The notes: generated by a model from the sequence alone, not told the origin. Shown: positions 26,851-36,089, counted from the stretch's first letter. The stretch: 64,000 nt of DNA from Erwinia sp. SLM-02 (GCF_037450285.1 NZ_JAQISN010000001.1:2480001-2544000), one strand, 5' to 3'. Translations and numbers: made by a program.

Positions 26851-27666
26851 TTAATCCCCGAGGAACAGCGGTCCCATCGGTGGACGTGGTAAAGCAAAAC
26901 GATCGGGGTAATCCACCGCGACCAGATACAACCCTTCCGCTCGCGCCGTGGCGGCCGCCAGCGTGCGATCTTTCGCCGCTAACAGCTCGGCTATCCAGCC
27001 TTCATGCTGATTGCCGCAGCCCACTTCCATCAGGCTGCCGACGATATTGCGCACCATATGGTGCACAAAGGCGTTGGCTTTGATATCGACCACCACGTAG
27101 GCGCCGTGGCGGCTGACGTTGAGATGCATCACGTTACGCATCGGCGTGCGCGACTGGCACTGCACGGCGCGGAACGAGGTGAAGTCGTTCTCGCCCAGCA
27201 GGCACTGACCGGCACGCTGCATTTTTTCCACGTCCAGCGGATGATAAAAATGGGTCATTCCGCCGCCGAGGATCGCCGGGCGCAGCCGCTGGTTATAAAT
27301 CACATAGCGGTAGCGCCGCGCGGTGGCGCTGAAGCGCGCGTGGAAGTCATCCGGCACCGCATGAACCCAGCGCACGGCGATATCGCCCGGCAGATTCGTG
27401 TTTGCGCCGAGCGTCCACGCCGCATCCTTACGCTGGACGGTGGTTTCAAAATGCACCACCTGCCCCGTGCCGTGGACGCCCGCATCGGTCCGACCGGCGC
27501 AGAACACCACTACCGGATGGTTGGCCACTTTTGACAGCGCCTTCTCCAGCTTTTCCTGCACGCTGCGCACTTCGTTCTGTCGCTGCCAGCCATAGTACTG
27601 GCTGCCATCATATTCAATGCCCAGTGCCAGCCTGTACACCGGCTGCGGCACGTTGATGTCCGACAT
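26851..27666 (-). CDS. truA: tRNA pseudouridine synthase A
   Basis: A 271-residue enzyme (E. coli 270) that converts uridines 38-40 of the anticodon arm to pseudouridine. The catalytic Asp61 lies in CAGRTDAGVHG; other signatures are IEYDGSQYYGWQRQ, FSATARRYRYVIYN and NAFVHHMVRNIVGSLMEVG. Its ATG shares one base with the usg stop (TGATG), so it is translationally coupled to usg. Confidence 0.97.
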   Translation of the reverse strand: MSDINVPQPVYRLALGIEYDGSQYYGWQRQNEVRSVQEKLEKALSKVANHPVVVFCAGRTDAGVHGTGQVVHFETTVQRKDAAWTLGANTNLPGDIAVRWVHAVPDDFHARFSATARRYRYVIYNQRLRPAILGGGMTHFYHPLDVEKMQRAGQCLLGENDFTSFRAVQCQSRTPMRNVMHLNVSRHGAYVVVDIKANAFVHHMVRNIVGSLMEVGCGNQHEGWIAELLAAKDRTLAAATARAEGLYLVAVDYPDRFALPRPPMGPLFLGD

Positions 27667-28676
27667 CAGTACATATACTCCTGCACCAGCCTCTCGGCCG
27701 TTTTCACCGCCATCAGCGCGCCGCCGAAGCGCACGTTGTCGGCCACCGACCAGAACTGCAGCAGTTCAGGAATGCCGTAATCGTTGCGCAGGCAGCCGAT
27801 GCTCAGGTGCGCGCTGCCGGAGGCGTCGCCCACCGGGGTCGGATAGTCCGTTTCATCGGTGACGTTGATATCTTCCGCTTCCAGCAGGATTTCCCGCGCC
27901 TCTTCCGCAGAAACCGGACGCAAATTCTCGATATGTACGATCTGGGCATTGCCATAGAACACCGGTGCCTGCACGGTACTGACCGCAATCGGCAGGCCTT
28001 CGTCCTGCAGCACCTTGCGCACCTGCTCCACCAGCTGACGCTCCTGCGCCACGCTGCCTTCGGCATCGGGCAGCAGCGGCAGCAGGTTGAACGCCAGCTG
28101 GCGGCCAAAGTGGCTCTCTTCCACCGGCATGCCGTTCAGCAGACGGGCGCTCTCACCGGCCAGCGAATCCACCGCCACCTTACCGTGGGAGGACACTGCC
28201 AGCAGGTTAGTCACCTGCAACCGGCCCAGGCCGGCATTATCCATCAGCGGCTTGATTGCGCTCAGCAGCTGGCTGGTTAAGCCGTCCGCCACGGTGACGA
28301 TATTGCGGTTGCGGTAGTCGGCCAGCACCTGTGGATTGACGTCCGGCACCACCAGCGGCACGTCCGGCTCCAGCGCGAACAGATCGCTGCTGTCAATAAC
28401 CAGGCATCCGGCGTTGGCGGCATCTTCCGCGTAGCGGGCCGAGGCGTCACGACCGGCGGCGAAAAAGGCCAGCTGCACCTGTGACCAGTCAAAGTCTGCC
28501 GCATCGGTCACCCGCACTGATTTACCCTCGAAGCGCCGCACTTCACCCGCGCTGCGCTCGCTTGCCAGCAAATACAGCTCACCAACCGGGAACTGGCGTT
28601 CAGCCAGTAATTCCAGTAAAGCTCCCCCTACTGCGCCTGTTGCGCCCAAAAGCGCGATATTCCAGCCGTCAGACAT
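27666..28676 (-). CDS. usg: Semialdehyde dehydrogenase-like protein Usg
   Basis: A 336-residue protein (E. coli 337) of the aspartate-semialdehyde dehydrogenase superfamily. The NADP-binding N-terminus IALLGATGAVGGALLELLAER and the dimerisation domain are present. The catalytic Cys of the true enzyme is not where expected: the corresponding region reads LLAVSSHGKVAVDSLAGES, Ser instead of Cys, as in E. coli Usg, so it is probably not an ASA dehydrogenase. Its role is unknown; it forms pdxB-usg-truA-dedA in enterobacteria. Confidence 0.93.
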   Translation of the reverse strand: MSDGWNIALLGATGAVGGALLELLAERQFPVGELYLLASERSAGEVRRFEGKSVRVTDAADFDWSQVQLAFFAAGRDASARYAEDAANAGCLVIDSSDLFALEPDVPLVVPDVNPQVLADYRNRNIVTVADGLTSQLLSAIKPLMDNAGLGRLQVTNLLAVSSHGKVAVDSLAGESARLLNGMPVEESHFGRQLAFNLLPLLPDAEGSVAQERQLVEQVRKVLQDEGLPIAVSTVQAPVFYGNAQIVHIENLRPVSAEEAREILLEAEDINVTDETDYPTPVGDASGSAHLSIGCLRNDYGIPELLQFWSVADNVRFGGALMAVKTAERLVQEYMY

Positions 28677-28701
28677 GTTGGTTTACTCCAGATAATGACA
28701 T

Positions 28702-28728
28702 AAAAAAAGTGCGGTGTCGGAACACCGC
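28702..28728 (-). terminator. Rho-independent terminator after pdxB
   Basis: GCGGTGT (28711-28717) and ACACCGC (28722-28728) pair around CGGA, followed in the minus direction by a run of seven T. It lies between pdxB and usg, so downstream usg-truA expression needs read-through or its own promoter. Confidence 0.85.
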
Positions 28729-28782
28729 AATGTTTCAGAATACTTCCCATAAAGGGAGAGGAACGCACGGTTTTACAAATAC

Positions 28783-29910
28783 TTACTCACCGGTCGCATT
28801 AAAACCCAGCTTCGCCAGCAGCGAGGCCGTTTCGGCGTTATCGCACTGTACCCGCAGCGATGACCATTCACGGCGTTCCAGATAGTTCTTCCGCAGGCGG
28901 TCAAACTCACCCGGAATGGCGGCCACATGGCGCAGCGGTGCGTCATCGCGGCGCACATCATACACCAGATGCACCAGACGTTTCAGCGTTGGCTGATCCA
29001 GCTCGCCACGCAGGGTTATCGTGCCGAATTCCGGGGCGGGCAGCAGGGTATCCAGCGACACCTGCTGCGGCTGGCCGATAAACTGCGTCCAGGCTTCAAA
29101 TACCTGGGTAGTGCCGCGCGCCTTGCCTTCCAGGGTGTACCCTGCGATATGGGCGGTGGCGATATCGACTTTATCCAGCAGCGGCAGCGACAGTTCCGGC
29201 TCCGGTTCCCAGACATCCAGCACCACGCTCAGATCGTCACGCTGTTCTAACACCTTCAGCAGCGCGGCGTTGTCTACCACCGGGCCACGGCAGGCGTTGA
29301 TCAGGATAGCGCCGGGTTTTAACGCCCTCAGCAGCGCTTCATCGGCAATGTGCAGCGTCTGATATGGCCCCTGCTTGAACAGTGGGGTATGGAAGGTGAG
29401 CACGTCCGCCTCTGCCACCAGGGTGGAGAGCGGCAGGAACTCGCCCGCATCACCGCGATCGGCGCGCGGCGGGTCGCACAGCAGCGTGCGGATCCCGAGC
29501 GCTTCCAGCCGTGCCTGCAGCCGGCCGCCCACGTTACCCACGCCAACAATACCGACGGTGCGGTCTTTCAGCAGGAAGCCGTCGCGCTCGGCCAGCAGCA
29601 GCAGAGCGGAGAATACGTATTCCACCACGGCAATGGCGTTACAGCCGGGTGCCGCAGAGAAAGCGATATCCTGCTGGCTGAGGTACTCCTCGTCGATATG
29701 ATCGGTGCCGGCCGTGGCCGTGCCAACAAACTTAACCGGCTTACCGTCCAGCAGTGCGGCATTCACTTTGGTGACCGAACGCACCATCAGGCCGTCGGCA
29801 TCATCCAGCTCCGCCGCCGGGATCGGGCGTCCGGGAACGGCAACCACGGTGCCGGTGCGGCTGAACAGTTCGCGCGCGTAGGGCATATTTTCATCAACGA
29901 GGATTTTCAC
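28783..29910 (-). CDS. pdxB: Erythronate-4-phosphate dehydrogenase
   Basis: A 375-residue D-2-hydroxyacid dehydrogenase (E. coli 378) for the second step of pyridoxal phosphate synthesis. N-terminal MKILVDENMPYARELF, the NAD-binding GIVGVGNVGGRL, the substrate Arg/His region NACRGPVVDNAALL and HIAGYTLEGKARGT, then a C-terminal dimerisation domain particular to PdxB (VYDVRRDDAPLR). Next gene in E. coli is flk's neighbour region; here an AraC/EamA pair intervenes. Confidence 0.96.
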   Translation of the reverse strand: MKILVDENMPYARELFSRTGTVVAVPGRPIPAAELDDADGLMVRSVTKVNAALLDGKPVKFVGTATAGTDHIDEEYLSQQDIAFSAAPGCNAIAVVEYVFSALLLLAERDGFLLKDRTVGIVGVGNVGGRLQARLEALGIRTLLCDPPRADRGDAGEFLPLSTLVAEADVLTFHTPLFKQGPYQTLHIADEALLRALKPGAILINACRGPVVDNAALLKVLEQRDDLSVVLDVWEPEPELSLPLLDKVDIATAHIAGYTLEGKARGTTQVFEAWTQFIGQPQQVSLDTLLPAPEFGTITLRGELDQPTLKRLVHLVYDVRRDDAPLRHVAAIPGEFDRLRKNYLERREWSSLRVQCDNAETASLLAKLGFNATGE

Positions 29911-30000
29911 AGGGGGTATCCAGTCAGGCTCAATAAGGAGCGCTATTCTGCCATAAAGCCCCCTGCTGAATAACCCCCCGTTTGCCCGAAAGCCGCACCG

Positions 30001-30777
30001 TCAGATGCGCTGGCGATAGCGCTCCGGCGTGGTGCCGGACTGCTGCTGAAACATCACAATCAGTGCCGATGCCGAACTGTAGCCCAGCTCCAGCGCCACG
30101 TCCTGGACGCTTTTGTCCTGCTCCAGCAGCGCCACGGCGTGCAGAAAGCGCAGCCGCTGCCGCCACTCGCTGAACGACATCCCCAGCAGCGCCTGGCAGC
30201 GGCGCGACAGCGTGCGTTCGGTGGTGTAGACGCGCCTGGCCCACTGCGCCAGCGTGGTGTTATCGCCCGGATTCTGCTCCAGCGCCTGCAGGACCGGCGC
30301 CAGATATTTATCGCGGGTCGACGGCAGATAGCTGGGACCGATCTGCGCCTGATGCAGCTGATCCAGCAGCACCTCGCCCAGGCGACGATCCTCCTCCGTT
30401 TCCGGCAACGGCAGCTCGCGCGCGGCGAAATCATCCATAATGGCATGAACAATCGGGCTGACTCTGAGCAGGCAGGCGCGGTCAGGCAGCCGATCGCACA
30501 GCGAACCGGCAATGTTCAGCGTGCGGAAAAACGCCTGCTTGTGGTTATAGCTGGCGTGCATCTTGCCCGGCGGGATCCAGATAGGAATATTGGCCGGGGT
30601 CAGCAGCCGCTCGCCCTCCACCTGCATCTCCAGCACGTTGTATTTAACGAAGATCGCCTGGCCCCAGCTGTGGCTGTGGGGCAGATACTCCGTCTGCGCA
30701 TTCGCCAGCTCATAGCGGAAAAACAGCCTCATCCCGGCGGCATTCTCCGGCGGCGTGTAGGTCAGTTGCTGAATCAT
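30001..30777 (-). CDS. AraC-family transcription regulator
   Basis: A 258-residue regulator with an N-terminal cupin-like effector domain (about 1-130: HSHSWGQAIFVKYNVLEM, ANIPIWIPPGKMHASYNHK) and a C-terminal double helix-turn-helix (about 160-258: TLAQWARRVYTTERTLSRRCQALLG in two blocks, SVQDVALELGYSSASALIVMF, GTTPERYRQRI). The layout is that of the E. coli NimR (YeaM) type regulators of drug or metabolite exporters. It is divergent from an EamA-type transporter 108 bp away and probably controls it. No orthologue lies at this place in E. coli. Confidence 0.88.
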   Translation of the reverse strand: MIQQLTYTPPENAAGMRLFFRYELANAQTEYLPHSHSWGQAIFVKYNVLEMQVEGERLLTPANIPIWIPPGKMHASYNHKQAFFRTLNIAGSLCDRLPDRACLLRVSPIVHAIMDDFAARELPLPETEEDRRLGEVLLDQLHQAQIGPSYLPSTRDKYLAPVLQALEQNPGDNTTLAQWARRVYTTERTLSRRCQALLGMSFSEWRQRLRFLHAVALLEQDKSVQDVALELGYSSASALIVMFQQQSGTTPERYRQRI

Positions 30778-30885
30778 CTTGTCCGGTCCCAGAGCAATAA
30801 TGTCTGATTATCGTTATTTGTTTTTAATGAGACAAGTTTACACTTTGCCCCCTCTGGACTGTAAAGACAATAACGCGAGAATCTG

Positions 30886-31782
30886 ATGAATTTTATGTTT
30901 CCCCTGCTGGCCGTGCTGATCTGGTCAGTTAATGCCATCGTCAGCAAAATGTCGGCCAGCGCAATCGACCCTGCGGCGATCTCCTTTTACCGCTGGCTGA
31001 TTGCCCTGGTCGTACTGGCCCCCTTCGCGCTGCCCGGCGTCTGGCGGCACCGGCAGCAAATCGCGCAGGTCTGGTGGAAACTGCTGATCCTCGGCCTGCT
31101 GGGCATGGTGCTGTATCAGAGCCTGGCGTACTTCGCCGCGCACAGCGTCAGCGCGCTGTTTATGGGCATTCTTAACGCGCTGATCCCGCTGCTGACCGTG
31201 CTGCTGAGCATTTTTATTCTGCGGCTGGCTCCCACCGTGGGCATTCTGCTGGGCAGCGTGCTGTCGTTTGGCGGCCTGGTGTGGCTGGTCAGCCAGGGCA
31301 ATCCGGCACAGCTGCTGACCCACGGCATGGGCAAAGGTGAACTGATGATGTTTGCCGCCTCCACCTCCTATGCGCTGTACGGCGTATTAACTAAACGCTG
31401 GGCGATACCGCTGCCGAACTGGCAGAGCCTGTGGATGCAGATCCTGTTTGGCGTCATCCTGCTGACGCCCGGTTTCCTGATGGCGCCGGATGTGTCGCTG
31501 AATATGCACAATATTCCGCTGGTGCTGTTTGCTGCCATTCCGGCCTCCATCGTCGCTCCGTTCGTCTGGATCCAGGGCGTAATGCGCCTGGGGGCCAGCA
31601 CCGCCAGCATCTTTATGAACCTGGCTCCGATTTTTACCGCGATTATCGCCGTGGCTTTCCTGCACGAAACCCTGCAGAGCTATCACTTTATCGGCGGCGG
31701 CGTTACCCTGCTTGGCGTGATCCTCGCCCAGCAGCTGCGAATGCCGCTTACGCGCGGCCTTCATGATAAAAAACAGGGATAA
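30886..31782 (+). CDS. EamA/DMT-family exporter
   Basis: A 298-residue inner membrane protein with ten predicted segments in two EamA repeats (about 1-140 and 150-285), typical of drug/metabolite transporters. The first repeat has NAIVSKMSASAIDPAAISFYRW and the second MFAASTSYALYGVLTKRWAI. Substrates in the family are amino acids, purines and toxic metabolites; none can be assigned here. Divergent from the AraC-type regulator. Confidence 0.88.
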   Translation: MNFMFPLLAVLIWSVNAIVSKMSASAIDPAAISFYRWLIALVVLAPFALPGVWRHRQQIAQVWWKLLILGLLGMVLYQSLAYFAAHSVSALFMGILNALIPLLTVLLSIFILRLAPTVGILLGSVLSFGGLVWLVSQGNPAQLLTHGMGKGELMMFAASTSYALYGVLTKRWAIPLPNWQSLWMQILFGVILLTPGFLMAPDVSLNMHNIPLVLFAAIPASIVAPFVWIQGVMRLGASTASIFMNLAPIFTAIIAVAFLHETLQSYHFIGGGVTLLGVILAQQLRMPLTRGLHDKKQG

Positions 31783-31893
31783 TACGCCTTATTCCCGCCC
31801 GGTGACCTTTCGATCGCCGGGTGGGATTGTTATCATGTGGCATTAATTTCTCTGTTACGGCACGCCCCGGAACCCGACTGAAGGATTTTTGCC

Positions 31894-32907
31894 ATGCAAC
31901 CGTTAAGTGGCCCCGGAGCGCCATCCCCCGGCGATCGTCCGACGATCGCGCCCCTGTCCGACGCACCGCGCACCGCCTCCGGCGACCAGCCGCTCTCCCC
32001 TGCCCAGCGCACCACGCTTGAACGGCTGATCGTCAGGATCATGTCCCTCAGCTCGCTGAAATCCGTGGAGCTGTGGGCCGGGCTGCGTCATGAAGTCGGC
32101 GTGAAGAACGATGCCGGACTGCTGGCCCGCCATTTTCCTCTGGCCGAACAGTTCCTGAATACCCGTCTGGCGCAGGTGCAGAATACCCACGCTACCCGAC
32201 AGCTGCAGCAGCAGCTGACCGAACTGCTGCCCGCAGGGAATAACCGCCAGGCGGTGAGCGACTTTATCCGCCAGCAGTTTGGCCAGACCGTGCTCAGCTC
32301 GCTGAACCCCGATCAGCTGCGCCAGGTGTTGACGATGCTGCAGAACGGACAGATGACCATTCCGCAGCCGCAGCAGAACCGGGTAACCGATCGCTCCCTG
32401 CTGCCGGCCGAGCATCAGGCGCTGAATCTGCAGATCGCCCGCCTTGCGGCCGCAACCGGCGAGTCGCCGGTCAAACTGTGGGCCGCGCTGATGAAGGTGG
32501 TGAACCTGCAGAGCGGCGATCCGATCCCGTCACGATTTTTCCCGCTGCTGACCCAGTATCTGCAGGTCAGCCACACCCTCAGCCAGCACGGCAGCCCCAC
32601 GCTGAGCCAGCTGATCGCGGCGCTGAAACAGCCGCCGGACGCCGCCGAACTGCGTCTGCTGGAGGATCACTGCCAGCAGCGCTTCCACGTGCAGCCGCTG
32701 ACGCTACTGAGTACCGCGCAGGTGCAGGACCTGCTGAATGCGCTGTTTAAACATCGTGCCGCCCAGCTGCGGGCCGGGGGGGAAATTGCACCGCAGCCGC
32801 TGTGGAGCACGCTGCCGCCCGTGCTGCAACCGTTCAGCCGCCGCCCGGTGTTCACCGCATTTTCGCTGCTGCTGCTGGTCGTGCTGCTGCTGTGGGCCCT
32901 GCTGTAA
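31894..32907 (+). CDS. flk: Flagellar biosynthesis checkpoint protein Flk
   Basis: A 337-residue protein (E. coli 331) with a Pro-rich N-terminus, a cytoplasmic helical body and a single C-terminal membrane anchor (about 318-337: VFTAFSLLLLVVLLLWALL). Shared stretches are NNRQAVSDFIRQQFGQT, IPQPQQNRVTDRSLLPAEH and LAAATGESPVKLWAALMKV. In Salmonella and E. coli Flk couples flagellar ring assembly to FlgM export, preventing premature secretion. The position after pdxB is conserved. The ATG follows AAGGATTTTTGCC. Confidence 0.9.
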   Translation: MQPLSGPGAPSPGDRPTIAPLSDAPRTASGDQPLSPAQRTTLERLIVRIMSLSSLKSVELWAGLRHEVGVKNDAGLLARHFPLAEQFLNTRLAQVQNTHATRQLQQQLTELLPAGNNRQAVSDFIRQQFGQTVLSSLNPDQLRQVLTMLQNGQMTIPQPQQNRVTDRSLLPAEHQALNLQIARLAAATGESPVKLWAALMKVVNLQSGDPIPSRFFPLLTQYLQVSHTLSQHGSPTLSQLIAALKQPPDAAELRLLEDHCQQRFHVQPLTLLSTAQVQDLLNALFKHRAAQLRAGGEIAPQPLWSTLPPVLQPFSRRPVFTAFSLLLLVVLLLWALL

Positions 32908-32941
32908 CGGCATCATAAGGATCCTCACCTGAAAGACGCAT

Positions 32942-33394
32942 TTAGCAGCCGCAGTCGGGCAGCATGGCCGCTTTCGGCCAGCGGCCCGGCGCGTCACCGG
33001 TCGCTACCGGATGACCGTCCCGCAGCCAGAAGTCCAGCCCGCCGATCAGCTCTTTCACCTTAAACCCCGCCGCCGCCAGCTTCCACGCACCTTTGGTGGA
33101 GCCGTTGCAGCCGATACCGTCGCAGTAGGTCACGTATACCTTGCTGCGATCGAGCGCCGCCAGGGTTTCGGCGGTCATGGTGCGATGCGGAAAGCTGATG
33201 GCCCCGCAGATATGCCCGGCCTGATACTGCTCCGGGGAACGCGTATCGATCGCCACAATCTCTTCGATCCCCTGCGCTAAATCCTGCGCCAGATCCCAGG
33301 CATCGGCATACCAGGCCAGCTTTTGCCGCAGATGGGCTTCGCTCTGTTCCGGTGTCATTGGGGGAAACTGTAAAACGGCAGATGATGTCATCAT
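32942..33394 (-). CDS. Rhodanese-like domain protein
   Basis: A 150-residue single-domain rhodanese. After an N-terminal helical extension (TPEQSEAHLRQKLAWYADAWDL), the domain spans about 45-135: VAIDTRSPEQYQAGHICGAISFPH, VYVTYCDGIGCNGSTKGAW with the active-site Cys loop, and KELIGGLDFWLRDGHPV. The loop is CDGIGCNGS-TK rather than C-x4-R-S, so sulfur transfer chemistry may differ, and a second Cys and a C-terminal Cys pair (CGC) could support redox work. ATG 33394 has AGGATAATT before it; longer frames overlap the divergent MocR gene. Confidence 0.85.
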   Translation of the reverse strand: MMTSSAVLQFPPMTPEQSEAHLRQKLAWYADAWDLAQDLAQGIEEIVAIDTRSPEQYQAGHICGAISFPHRTMTAETLAALDRSKVYVTYCDGIGCNGSTKGAWKLAAAGFKVKELIGGLDFWLRDGHPVATGDAPGRWPKAAMLPDCGC

Positions 33395-33436
33395 AATTAT
33401 CCTCTTGAAGTCAGTGCTGGCATGATAGGGCGAAAT

Positions 33437-33456
33437 TGGCCTTAACAGTAAGACCA
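33437..33456. promoter_or_regulatory. Candidate MocR operator
   Basis: TGGCCTTA-ACAG-TAAGACCA is an inverted repeat with one mismatch in the 87-bp gap between the divergent rhodanese and MocR genes. MocR regulators usually bind such sites next to their own promoter. Confidence 0.45.
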
Positions 33457-33481
33457 TTACCCGACGAGGGATAAGACCCAT

Positions 33482-34915
33482 ATGCCACACAACGCCGTAC
33501 CTTATCTGGCACTGCTGGGCCAGCAGCAGGCCGCCACGCTGCGCGAACGCGTCTGCGCCATGCTGCGTGAGGCGATCCGCAGCGGGGCTCTCGGCAGCGC
33601 GGCACGCCTGCCCTCTTCCCGCCTGCTGGCGCAGGATCTGGCGGTATCCCGCGTGACGGTCGAAGCGGCCTATGCCCAGCTGGAGAGCGAGGGCTATCTG
33701 ACCCGGCAAACCGGGCGCGGCACCTTTGTTGCACATGACCTGCCCGCCGTGAACCGTCGGAAGGTGAAGTCACCCCCGGTGCAGCTTTCCACCCGCGGCC
33801 GGCTGATTTATCGCGGCGGCGGCTGCGATGACCCGCAGTTTCCGCAGGCGTTTGCCGCCGGTTCCCCCGACCTTCATGCCTTCCCGCACCGCACCTGGCG
33901 ACGGCTAATGCAGCAGCGGCAGCGGCTTGAGGGGGAAAAACTGATGCGCTACGGCGACCCGCAGGGCTTGCCGCAGCTGCGGGCGGCGGTGGCAGACTAC
34001 CTCGGCCAGTCGCGCGGCGTCAGATGCAGCGCCGACCGGGTGATGATCCTCACCAGTTCGCAGCAGGCGCTGCAGATGATTGCGCTGCTGCTGTGCGACA
34101 GCGGCGATCCGGTATGGCTGGAGGAACCCGGATACGCCGGTGCCTGGCACGCCTTTCGCAGCGCCGGGGCGCGCGTAAGCGGTATCAACGTGGACGATCG
34201 CGGGGCAGTGCCCGCTGCGGAAGGCACGCCGAAGCTGGTGTACCTGACGCCCTCCCACCAGTATCCCACCGGAGTGACTCTTGGGCTGCCGCGCCGGCTG
34301 GCGTGGCTGGACTTCGCCCGCCGCAGCGGCTGCTGGTTGGTAGAGGACGACTACGACAGCGAATTTCACTACGACCGCAATCCCCAGCCTGCGCTACAGG
34401 GGCTGGAGGACAACGCGCGGGTGCTGTACGTCGGCACCTTCTCCAAGGTGCTGTTTCCCTCGCTGCGGCTGGCCTATCTGGTAGTGCCCGACGCGTTAAT
34501 CGAGCCGCTTTGCCGCCTGCGCAGCATGATGGACGGACACAGCGCGCAGCTGATGCAGGCGGTAACCGCCGATTTTATCCAGCACGGTCACTTCGCCGCC
34601 CACCTGCGGCTGATGCGGCAGCTGTACGGCAGCCGTCGCGATCTGCTGTGCCGGGAGCTGGCGGATAAACTGGGCGACAGGCTGACGCCGCTGGCACATC
34701 AGGGAGGCTTACAGCTCACCGTGCAGTTAAACCACGGCGGTGAGCAGCGGCTGACGCAGCAGGCCGCCGCGCAGGGGCTGCTGCTGCCGCGCCTGTCGCC
34801 GCTTTATCATCAGCCGGGCAGCAAGGCGCGTGAGGGATGGATACTGGGATATTCGGCGTTGCAGCCGAACGAAATCACTCAGGCGGTCGCTAAGCTGGCG
34901 CGCCTCAGCTACTGA
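33482..34915 (+). CDS. MocR/PdxR-type GntR regulator with aminotransferase domain
   Basis: A 477-residue protein with an N-terminal winged helix (about 18-85: LRERVCAMLREAIRSGAL, LAVSRVTVEAAYAQLESEGYL) and a fold-type I aminotransferase domain (about 115-470). The PLP lysine is in YVGTFSKVLFPSLRL and the Asp/Tyr pair in LVEDDYDSEFHY. Such proteins sense PLP or an amino acid and control vitamin B6, GABA, taurine or transporter genes. It is divergent from the rhodanese gene and converges on yfcJ with an 11-bp overlap, so yfcJ is an unlikely target. Not present at this site in E. coli. Confidence 0.9.
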   Translation: MPHNAVPYLALLGQQQAATLRERVCAMLREAIRSGALGSAARLPSSRLLAQDLAVSRVTVEAAYAQLESEGYLTRQTGRGTFVAHDLPAVNRRKVKSPPVQLSTRGRLIYRGGGCDDPQFPQAFAAGSPDLHAFPHRTWRRLMQQRQRLEGEKLMRYGDPQGLPQLRAAVADYLGQSRGVRCSADRVMILTSSQQALQMIALLLCDSGDPVWLEEPGYAGAWHAFRSAGARVSGINVDDRGAVPAAEGTPKLVYLTPSHQYPTGVTLGLPRRLAWLDFARRSGCWLVEDDYDSEFHYDRNPQPALQGLEDNARVLYVGTFSKVLFPSLRLAYLVVPDALIEPLCRLRSMMDGHSAQLMQAVTADFIQHGHFAAHLRLMRQLYGSRRDLLCRELADKLGDRLTPLAHQGGLQLTVQLNHGGEQRLTQQAAAQGLLLPRLSPLYHQPGSKAREGWILGYSALQPNEITQAVAKLARLSY

Positions 34916-36089
34916 CAGCGCTGCGGGCAAAGCTGAAGGTCACGGCAATCCCCAGTGCCGCGCAGGCGGCCCCGGCCAGAAACACTGAACCGTAGCCGAA
35001 GGTGGTGGCAAGGATGCCGGTCAACGGACCGCTGGCACCGTAGGCGATGTCCTGGAAGGCGGAGAATCCGCCCAGCGCCGTGCCGCGCACCTGCGGCGCG
35101 ACCCGTTTCAGCACCTCAACGCCCAGCGACGGGAACACCAGCGAACAACCGCAGCCGGTCAGCGCTGCACCGGCCAGCGCCACCCAGCCGTTCGGCGCAA
35201 CGCCCAGCAGCAGCAGGCCCAGCGCCTCAACGCCCAGTGAGATCAGCGCAACCCGCGCGCCGCCCAGCCGGTCCGGCAGCCCGCCGAAGAAAATTCGCAC
35301 CATAACAAACGCCACCCCAAACGCGGTGAGCGCAAATCCGGCATTGCCCCACAGGCGATCGGCAAAATAGAGCGAGGTAAACGTGCCGATCACCGCGAAG
35401 CCAGTGCCCTGCAGCGCCAGCGCGCAGCCGGGCTGCATAATCTGCCCCACCACTTTCCACAGCGAGGGGCGTTCTCCCCCCAGCACCGGCACCGGCCGGA
35501 TGCTGACGTTAATCAGCAGCGCCACCAGCGGCAGCAGGATCGTCGCCGCACCCAGCGCCATAAAGCCCCACTGACTGTGCAGCATCAGGCCCAGCGGCGC
35601 ACCGGCCGCCAGCGAACCGTAAATCGCCATGCCGTTCCACGACATCACCTGGCCGGAGCGCTTCGCCCCGACCAGCCCCATTCCCCAGGTCAGGTTGCCG
35701 GTCAGCAGCAGGCTTTCACCGAAGCCCAGCAGCAGCCTGCCCGCCACCAGCAGCGCAAACTTTCCGGCCACCGGCAGCGGCAGAAAAGCCGCCAGCAGGT
35801 AGGCTACGCCCACCAGCGCCAGCGCCAGGATCCCCTGCACGGTCGTGCGCTTGGCACCGCGCTGATCCGCCAGCCTGCCCGCATAGCCGCGCGTCAGTAA
35901 GGTGGCGAAAAACTGAATACCGACCGCGATGCCGACCATCACGTTGCTGAGGCCCAGCTCCTGGTGAACGTACAGCGGGATCACCGGCAGGGCCAGCCCG
36001 GCGGTCAGATAGGTAAGAAAAACGGCAAACGAAATCCGCGCCAGCTCGCGGGTAGCCTGCGCGGGGCGCGCTTCAACACTGACCGACAT
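34905..36089 (-). CDS. yfcJ: Major facilitator superfamily transporter YfcJ
   Basis: A 394-residue MFS protein (E. coli 392) with 12 predicted segments and the loop 2-3 motif GRLADQRGAKR. FLTYLTAGLALPVIPLYVHQELG, VMSWNGMAIYGSLAAGAPLG and GTALGGFSAFQDIAYGASGPL all match E. coli YfcJ. It is a predicted arabinose-type exporter; overexpression changes glyphosate tolerance in E. coli as I recall, but the substrate is not known. In E. coli it lies next to fabB; here 18 kb of sugar-acid genes separate them. Confidence 0.92.
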   Translation of the reverse strand: MSVSVEARPAQATRELARISFAVFLTYLTAGLALPVIPLYVHQELGLSNVMVGIAVGIQFFATLLTRGYAGRLADQRGAKRTTVQGILALALVGVAYLLAAFLPLPVAGKFALLVAGRLLLGFGESLLLTGNLTWGMGLVGAKRSGQVMSWNGMAIYGSLAAGAPLGLMLHSQWGFMALGAATILLPLVALLINVSIRPVPVLGGERPSLWKVVGQIMQPGCALALQGTGFAVIGTFTSLYFADRLWGNAGFALTAFGVAFVMVRIFFGGLPDRLGGARVALISLGVEALGLLLLGVAPNGWVALAGAALTGCGCSLVFPSLGVEVLKRVAPQVRGTALGGFSAFQDIAYGASGPLTGILATTFGYGSVFLAGAACAALGIAVTFSFARSAVSS

